From Candidatus Woesearchaeota archaeon (GTDB lineage Archaea > Nanobdellota > Nanobdellia > Woesearchaeales > WJKL01): a stretch of DNA of 64,000 nt. The translations under genes and the position numbers were made by a program. Positions 58,131 to 64,000 of the stretch are shown in pieces. Location: NCBI GenBank assembly GCA_019322435.1, contig JAHWIR010000008.1, forward strand, positions 1 through 64,000, in the 5' to 3' direction. The notes below the pieces were generated by a model. It made no database searches. It was not told the DNA's origin and was given only the letters and a program-made list of their open reading frames with translations. The first letter of the stretch is position 1. Every line of letters begins with the position of its first letter.

Positions 58131-61059
58131 TATCTTTAGAATATCCATTGATTCAAAAGAGAAGAGTTCAGAAGCAAAGGTATTGGAAAAAAAGATAAAA
58201 AGCCTGGGTTATGATGTATCCTTAGATATTAGCAAGGTTTATACAATTCAATATGATTTTGCTGAAGAGCAGATAAAAGAAATAGCTGATGCTTTATTTA
58301 ATCCTGTTGTTGAAGTTCCGAGAATTAATTCTCCACTTCAAAAAGGGTTTGACTGGGCATTGGAGCTGGGATTTTTGCCTGGTGTAACTGATAATGTTGC
58401 AAACACAGCTGCTGAGATTATTAATGACCTTTTCAAAATCAATATAGGGAGGAACAAGGTATTTACTACAAAGGTTCTGTTTATTAAATCAGCTAATCTA
58501 ACAAAAGAAGATATTGAGATTGTTGCCAAGGAGCTTATCAATATCTTGATAGAAAGATTCCATATAAAACATTATGATGAGTATAGTAGAGGGGATGGCA
58601 TGGATTATATTGTGCCAAAGGTTAATCTTTCTCAAACACAGGATGTTATTGAGATTGATCTTGATATAAGTGATGAAGAATTAATTGAGCTAGGAAAAAA
58701 AGGAATTCTTGATCCTGAAACAAATACAAGAAGAGGGCCTCTTGCTTTGGATCTTGATTATTTCAAAGCAGTTCAAGCTTATTTTAGAAAAGAAGGGAGA
58801 AAGGCAACTGATATTGAGATCGAATCTATTGCCCAAACCTGGAGCGAGCATTGCAAGCACACAATATTTGCAGGACAGATGGATGATATTGAAGAAGGGA
58901 TATACAAGAGATTCATAAGAGCTGCAACAATGAAGGTAAGAGAGGAGCTAGGAGAAAAGGATTTTTGCTTGTCTGTTTTTAAGGATAATTCCGGAGGCAT
59001 TGTTTTTGATGATAATTATATGATCACTGATAAGACAGAGACCCACAACAGCCCTTCTGCTTTGGATCCTTTTGGAGGATCAATAACTGGAATTGTTGGG
59101 GTTAATAGAGATACAATTGGTTTTGGGTTAGGAGCATTGCCTATTGTTAATAAATATGGTTTTTGTTTTGGGCGGCCTGAAGATAAAAGCATTATCTACA
59201 GGGGGCAGAACAAGACAAATGCTGCTCTTACACCAAGAAGGATAATGGATGGTGTTGTGCATGGAGTTAATGTTGGAGGAAATTGCAGCGGGATTCCAAC
59301 ACCAGCTGGTTTTGTTTATTTTGATGATTGTTATAAAGGAAAGCCATTGATTTTTGTAGGAACAGTTGGATTGATGCCAAGAAAGCTTCCTAATGGCAAA
59401 ATAAGCCAGGAGAAAAAAGCAATGCCTGAAGATCATGTTGTTGTGATTGGAGGCAGGGTTGGAAAAGATGGTATTCATGGAGCTACGTTTTCATCAGAAG
59501 CAATGGATGAAGGAAGTCCTGCTACTGCTGTTCAGATTGGAGATCCAATTACTCAAAAGAAATTATCAGATGCAGTGGTTAAGGAAGCAAGGAATAAGGG
59601 GCTTTACAATAGTATAACTGATAATGGGGCTGGCGGATTAAGCTGTTCTGTTGCAGAGATGGCAGAGGAATGTGGAGGATTTGTTGTTGAGCTAGAAAAG
59701 GTTCCTTTAAAATATCCTGGATTGCAGCCATGGGAGACCTGGATCTCAGAATCTCAGGAGAGAATGACTGTTGCTGTGCCTGATGACAAACTTGAGGAAT
59801 TTAATAATCTCATGGAAAGCAGAGGTGTTGAATCAACTGTTATAGGCAAGTTTAATGATACGAGCAGAGCAATTGTTAATTTTAATGGAAAAGAGATATT
59901 TAATATTGACATAGATTTTCTGCATAATGGTTTGCCAAAAAGAAAATTAGAAACAAAACCTTATCCATATAATACAGAAGAACCAGAGATTATTGTTGAT
60001 AATCAGCAGGAATTATTTGAAAAAGTGTTGGGCAGCCATAATAATTGCAGTTTTGAGTTTATTTCAAAACAATATGATCATGAAGTTCAGAATAATTCTG
60101 CAATAAAACCTTTGCAAGGAAAAGGAAGAGTCAATGGAGATGCTTGCGTTGTTAAGCCTTTGTTTAATAGTAATAAATGTTTTGCAATATCACAGAGCTT
60201 ATATCCAAGATTAAGTGAAATTAGCTGTTATGATACGGCTGCATGTGCAATTGATACAACAATAAGGAATTGTATTGCTGTTGGAGGAAATATAAATCAT
60301 CTTGCGCTGCTTGATAATTTCTGCTGGTGCAGTTCAACTGAGCCTGAAAGATTAGCACAGCTAAAGGATGCTGCAAAAGCATGTTATGATTATGCTACTG
60401 TATATAAAACGCCATTTATTTCTGGAAAAGACAGTATGTTTAATGATTTCAAAGGATTTGATGAGGAGAATAATCCTGTAAAGATCTCTGTTTTGCCAAC
60501 ATTATTGATTTCTGGCATTGGTGTGATTGAAGATGTAAATAATACATGCACTATGGATTTAAAGATTCCAGGAGATGTTGTTTATATTATTGGAGAGACA
60601 AAAGATGAATGCGGTGGAAGTGAGTTTTATCATACTCTTGGAAAAAAAGGCGGAAAAAGTCCAAAAGTTGATGCTGAAAAAGCTAGAAGATTGTATGAAA
60701 AGGTATATGAATTGCATAAGAAAGGCATGTTTAGTGCTTGTGCTTCTGTTGGCAAAGGAGGATTATTGATTACACTGGCGAGGATGGCAATAGCTGGCCA
60801 GCTTGGGGTTGATGTTGATGTTAGTGGAGTAGCAGAGCTGCCTGTTGAGAGAATATTTTATTCAGAATCGCAGTCAAGATTTATTGTAACAATTGATCCT
60901 AAGAATAAAAAAGAGTTTGAAGAAGCTATGGATGCTATTGAGATTGGTGTTGTTAATGACAATGGGAGTGTTGTTGTGAAGAACAGCGGGGATGAGGTTA
61001 TTAGCAGTGATGTTGAGGAATTGGGGAGAATTTATAGAGAGAGGTTTAAGGATTATTAG
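58120..61059 (+). CDS. purL: FGAM synthase with PurS-like N-terminus (PurS-PurL)
   Basis: 979 residues. The first 200 hold a PurS-like ferredoxin-fold part, then the PurL linker (TWSEHCKHTIFAG), ETHNSPSALDPFGGSITGIVGVNRD, ITDNGAGGLSCSVAEMAEECGG and the second half FISGKDSMFND and SACASVGKGGL. It converts FGAR to FGAM with ATP and ammonia from PurQ. Length fits the large, clostridial-type form without a fused glutaminase; PurQ follows two bases later. Confidence 0.94.
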   Translation: MQDNIFRISIDSKEKSSEAKVLEKKIKSLGYDVSLDISKVYTIQYDFAEEQIKEIADALFNPVVEVPRINSPLQKGFDWALELGFLPGVTDNVANTAAEIINDLFKINIGRNKVFTTKVLFIKSANLTKEDIEIVAKELINILIERFHIKHYDEYSRGDGMDYIVPKVNLSQTQDVIEIDLDISDEELIELGKKGILDPETNTRRGPLALDLDYFKAVQAYFRKEGRKATDIEIESIAQTWSEHCKHTIFAGQMDDIEEGIYKRFIRAATMKVREELGEKDFCLSVFKDNSGGIVFDDNYMITDKTETHNSPSALDPFGGSITGIVGVNRDTIGFGLGALPIVNKYGFCFGRPEDKSIIYRGQNKTNAALTPRRIMDGVVHGVNVGGNCSGIPTPAGFVYFDDCYKGKPLIFVGTVGLMPRKLPNGKISQEKKAMPEDHVVVIGGRVGKDGIHGATFSSEAMDEGSPATAVQIGDPITQKKLSDAVVKEARNKGLYNSITDNGAGGLSCSVAEMAEECGGFVVELEKVPLKYPGLQPWETWISESQERMTVAVPDDKLEEFNNLMESRGVESTVIGKFNDTSRAIVNFNGKEIFNIDIDFLHNGLPKRKLETKPYPYNTEEPEIIVDNQQELFEKVLGSHNNCSFEFISKQYDHEVQNNSAIKPLQGKGRVNGDACVVKPLFNSNKCFAISQSLYPRLSEISCYDTAACAIDTTIRNCIAVGGNINHLALLDNFCWCSSTEPERLAQLKDAAKACYDYATVYKTPFISGKDSMFNDFKGFDEENNPVKISVLPTLLISGIGVIEDVNNTCTMDLKIPGDVVYIIGETKDECGGSEFYHTLGKKGGKSPKVDAEKARRLYEKVYELHKKGMFSACASVGKGGLLITLARMAIAGQLGVDVDVSGVAELPVERIFYSESQSRFIVTIDPKNKKEFEEAMDAIEIGVVNDNGSVVVKNSGDEVISSDVEELGRIYRERFKDY

Positions 61060-61060
61060 A

Positions 61061-63172
61061 ATGATTCCAAAAGTATTAATCATGTCAGGATATGGTATTA
61101 ATTGTGAAAGAGAAAGCGCTCATGCATTTAACAAAGCAGGAGCTGAATGCGAGATTGTTCATATCAATGATCTTATATCAGGGAAAAGAAAGATGTCTGA
61201 TTATGATATAATCATGTTTCCTGGAGGATTCTCATATGGAGATGATACTGGATCTGGCAATGCTTTTGCAAATAAAATCAAGGATAATCTGTGGGCAGAT
61301 TTAACTGAGTTTATTGATTCAGGAAAATTAGTGTTTGGAGTATGTAATGGATTCCAGGTTATGACTCATCTTGGGTTATTTGCACTGCCTTCAGGAGATT
61401 ATGGCAAAAGGATAAATGCACTAGAAGCAAACAACAGCAATCGTTATGAATGCAGATGGGTATATCTTAAAAATAATTCAGATTGTGTTTTTACAAAAGG
61501 AATTTCTTTAACACATCTTCCTGTTGCGCATGGAGAAGGAAGATTTGTTTGTGATAAAGAAACTTTAGAGGAATTAAAGCAGAATAATCAGATTGTGTTT
61601 AGTTATTGTGGTGAAAATGGGGAGAATGCAAATGGAGAGTATCCTGTAAATCCAAATGGTGCAATGGCTGATATTGCTGGGATATGTGATAAAACTGGAA
61701 GGATTATGGGAATGATGCCTCATCCAGAAAGAGCGCTTTATTCAATAAGCGAGCCAGAGTTTCACTTGAAAAAGGAGATTGCAAATAGAGATGAGGAAGA
61801 AGTGCCTGAGTTGATTGAAACTAATTTTATGATTTTTAAGAATGCTGTGGATTTTGTTAAAAACAAACAGGGTGTAAAAATGGATAATATTAATGTCTTG
61901 ATAATTGGAGGAGGCGGAAGAGAGCATGCTTTGGCATTAAAAGTGAGTGAAAGCGAGCGTCTTAATAAGTTATTTGCTATTCCTGGAAATCCAGGTATTG
62001 GAGTGGTTGCAGAATGTGCTGATGTTGATATAGGGGATAATGATGCTGTTGTGAATTTTGCAAAAGAAAACAAGATTGAGCTTGTTATTGTTGGTCCAGA
62101 GGTTCCGCTTGTGAATGGGGTGGCTGATGAACTGGAAAAGAATGGGATAAGGGTGTTTGGTCCTAATAAAGTTGCTGCACAGTTTGAAGGCTCAAAGGCA
62201 TTTGCCAGAAAATTCATGAAGAAATACAATCTTCCAACTGTTGAGTTTGAGGAGTTTACAGATTTTGAAGAGGCAAAGAGGTACATACGACGAAAAGGAG
62301 CTCCAATTGTTGTTAAGGCTGATGGGCTTGCTGCTGGCAAGGGTGTTTTTGTTGCAAGCAATGAAGAAGATGCAATTAATTTTACAAAGGAATGTTTAGA
62401 GAATAATAAGTTTGGAGAAGCGTCATCAAAGGTTGTAATAGAAGGGTGTTTGGTTGGAGAAGAAGCATCTTATCTGGTGTTTATGGATTCTAAAACATTC
62501 AAGCCAATGGTTTATTCCCAAGATCATAAGGCTGTCTATGAAGGAGATAAAGGGCCTAATACAGGAGGAATGGGAGCTTATTCTCCTGCACCTATTTTAG
62601 ATGGGCTGGAAGAGGAGATGGAAGAGAAGATTATCAAGCCATTTTTAAATGGGATAAAGCAGGAAGGGATTGAATATAAAGGGGTGCTTTATGTTGGGTT
62701 GATGAAAACAAAAGACGGGCTTAAGATACTTGAATTTAACTGCAGGTTTGGTGATCCTGAAACTCAGGTTATACTTCCTAGATTAAGAACTGATATAATC
62801 AAAGTGATGAATGCTGTGATTGATGGAAAACTGGAAAGTATTAATATTGAATGGTCTGATGAACACTGTGTTTCTGTTGTTCTTGCATCAGGAGGCTATC
62901 CTGGGTCTTATGAAAAAGGAAAACTAATAACCGGCCTTGATAAGGTTGATAGATCACAGGTAATACATGCAGGAACTAAAAAGGATAATGGTAAGATATT
63001 GACAAACGGAGGAAGGGTGTTGAATATTGTCTGCCTTGGAAAGAGCTTAAAGGATGCTGTTGATACAGCTTATTCAAAGATAGATTATATTAATTTTGAT
63101 GGCATGTATTTTAGGAGGGATATTGCAAAGAAAGAGCTGGATCGAGGTATGCTAGATGCCGGCAGATTATAA
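61061..63172 (+). CDS. PurQ-PurD fusion protein
   Basis: 703 residues in one frame from ATG 61061. Residues 1-272 are PurQ: LIMSGYGINCERESAHAF, MFPGGFSYGDD, VFGVCNGFQVM (nucleophile Cys near 94) and MMPHPERA. Residue 274 is the ATG that would begin PurD: VLIIGGGGREHALA, KADGLAAGKGVFVA, GGMGAYSPAP and EFNCRFGDPETQ. No stop separates them. The linker DNA still looks like a ribosome-binding site (GGTGTAAAAATGG), so a separate PurD might also be made by internal initiation. PurQ gives ammonia to PurL and PurD makes GAR, two different steps. The start further upstream inside purL was rejected. Confidence 0.93.
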   Translation: MIPKVLIMSGYGINCERESAHAFNKAGAECEIVHINDLISGKRKMSDYDIIMFPGGFSYGDDTGSGNAFANKIKDNLWADLTEFIDSGKLVFGVCNGFQVMTHLGLFALPSGDYGKRINALEANNSNRYECRWVYLKNNSDCVFTKGISLTHLPVAHGEGRFVCDKETLEELKQNNQIVFSYCGENGENANGEYPVNPNGAMADIAGICDKTGRIMGMMPHPERALYSISEPEFHLKKEIANRDEEEVPELIETNFMIFKNAVDFVKNKQGVKMDNINVLIIGGGGREHALALKVSESERLNKLFAIPGNPGIGVVAECADVDIGDNDAVVNFAKENKIELVIVGPEVPLVNGVADELEKNGIRVFGPNKVAAQFEGSKAFARKFMKKYNLPTVEFEEFTDFEEAKRYIRRKGAPIVVKADGLAAGKGVFVASNEEDAINFTKECLENNKFGEASSKVVIEGCLVGEEASYLVFMDSKTFKPMVYSQDHKAVYEGDKGPNTGGMGAYSPAPILDGLEEEMEEKIIKPFLNGIKQEGIEYKGVLYVGLMKTKDGLKILEFNCRFGDPETQVILPRLRTDIIKVMNAVIDGKLESINIEWSDEHCVSVVLASGGYPGSYEKGKLITGLDKVDRSQVIHAGTKKDNGKILTNGGRVLNIVCLGKSLKDAVDTAYSKIDYINFDGMYFRRDIAKKELDRGMLDAGRL

Positions 63173-64000
63173 AAAAGCAGGAGTTAATATTGAGCTGGGA
63201 GATGATGCTTCAAAGATCTTGTATGAAGCTGCAAAGCTTAGTTTTGAAAACAGGCAGGGCAATATAGGAGAGATTATAGTTCCTTTTGATGATTTTTCTG
63301 GTGTAAGGGCGATTGATGTTAGCAAATTACCTAAGGGAAGCCTGATGTGCATGGGTTTTGATGGAATTGGAACCAAGGTTGAGATTGCCCAGAGAATGAA
63401 TAATCATAGAACAATTGCTTTTGATCTTTTTGCAATGGTTTGTGATGATGCTATTGTAAGGGGGGCAGAGCCTGTTTTGGTTGGAAGTGTTTTGGATGTA
63501 AATTCCTTGGGAAGTGATGAAGAGCCTCATATAGAAAAGTTAAAAGAGCTGGCTGAGGGCTATGTTGCTGCTGCAAAAGCTGCAAATGTTGCTGTTATTA
63601 ATGGAGAACTTGCTGAATTAGGAAAAGGTGTTGGTGGATTTGGAGAATTTAATTATAATTGGTGCTCAGCTGTTGTTTGGTTTGCTAATAAAGACAAACT
63701 GTTTACTGGAAAAGAGATCAAAGCAGGAGATTCTATTGTTGTTTTAGAGGAAAAAGGATTTAGATCAAATGGATTGTCATTAGTTAGAAAGGTTTTTGAG
63801 AGTGAGCATGGAGAAGAGTGGCATAATGTTGAGCTTGATGGAGAGAAATTAGGCAATTTGGTGCTAGAGCCTTCAACAATATATTCTAAAGCTGTTGTTC
63901 ATATGCATGGTGGTTTTAGGACAGATGGGTGTTGTAAGATAAATGGTGTTGTGCATATTACTGGAGGAGGGATTCCTGGAAAACTGGGAAGGATATTGAA
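63156..64000 (+). CDS. purM: AIR synthetase PurM (partial, C-terminus beyond window)
   Basis: It starts at ATG 63156, overlapping the PurQD stop by 17 bases. About 281 residues are visible: MPADYKKAGVNIELGDDASK, CMGFDGIGTKVEIAQRM, FDLFAMVCDDAIVRGAEP, VINGELAE, EKGFRSNGLSLVRKV and HITGGGIPGKLGRIL. PurM closes the imidazole ring of AIR using ATP. No stop occurs before the window ends. Confidence 0.94.
   Translation, partial: MPADYKKAGVNIELGDDASKILYEAAKLSFENRQGNIGEIIVPFDDFSGVRAIDVSKLPKGSLMCMGFDGIGTKVEIAQRMNNHRTIAFDLFAMVCDDAIVRGAEPVLVGSVLDVNSLGSDEEPHIEKLKELAEGYVAAAKAANVAVINGELAELGKGVGGFGEFNYNWCSAVVWFANKDKLFTGKEIKAGDSIVVLEEKGFRSNGLSLVRKVFESEHGEEWHNVELDGEKLGNLVLEPSTIYSKAVVHMHGGFRTDGCCKINGVVHITGGGIPGKLGRIL

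Noticed and set aside
60992..61060. PurQ start inside purL
   Set aside because: The family start is the ATG at 61061, directly after the purL stop; the extra 23 codons overlap purL.
1..64000. Insertion sequences or prophage genes
   Set aside because: No transposase, integrase, capsid or terminase motif was found in any frame I read.

Overview
This window looks like part of a chromosome from a small-genome, AT-rich archaeon, most likely of the DPANN superphylum (Woesearchaeota/Pacearchaeota-like); that placement is my inference. Archaeal signs are the A'/A'' and B'/B'' split RNA polymerase genes, eL15, eL30, aIF1A, Dph2, TrmB, TATA boxes about 25-30 bases upstream of leaderless starts, and tRNA genes with bulge-helix-bulge-type introns. 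No CRISPR array, transposase or rRNA was seen.

Layout. 1-12.3 kb (minus): one open frame of more than 4,050 codons for a cell-surface subtilisin-like protein (protease, long beta-helix, two seven-bladed propellers, LamG, two DUF11-like repeats, Cys-rich repeats), cut by the window edge and translationally coupled to a small putative ribbon-helix-helix protein. 12.3-20 kb: regulatory DNA, a possible microprotein, eL15, a sugar operon (phosphoglucose/phosphomannose isomerase broken by an in-frame TGA, then a ROK kinase), Rad50 and two membrane or exported proteins. 20.0-20.7 kb: tRNA-Tyr, tRNA-Asp and tRNA-Lys, all with introns (tRNA-Asp with two), and a structured RNA candidate. 20.7-29.9 kb: rpoH-rpoB''-rpoB'-rpoA'-rpoA''-rpl30e-nusA-rps12-rps7.

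29.9-39.4 kb (minus) is the most unusual part. Seven overlapping or abutting genes run as TGS-domain GTPase, PaaK/CapK-like adenylate-forming enzyme, a radical SAM protein of the archaeosine synthase RaSEA (COG1244) type, threonine synthase-like PLP enzyme, agmatinase/arginase, class I aminotransferase, and fold-III PLP decarboxylase. A C39-like cysteine peptidase with its own promoter follows, and a TrmB-type regulator precedes. The mix suggests an undescribed amino-acid-derived (perhaps guanidino/amidino) metabolite or a modification pathway.

39.4-52.6 kb is mixed housekeeping and surface genes: a zinc-ribbon microprotein, a short Dph2, a methyltransferase, a U32 protein, a PEF-CTERM surface protein, a repeat membrane protein, a lysine-rich tandem-repeat protein, SppA, RDD protein, aIF1A, an LMW phosphatase-like protein, LspA, two tiny membrane proteins and a HhH-GPD glycosylase. 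52.6-64 kb is de novo purine synthesis: PurF (Ser at the catalytic Cys position), PurT, then an operon of HAD phosphatase, PfkB kinase, PurS-PurL fusion, PurQ-PurD fusion and PurM (cut by the right edge).
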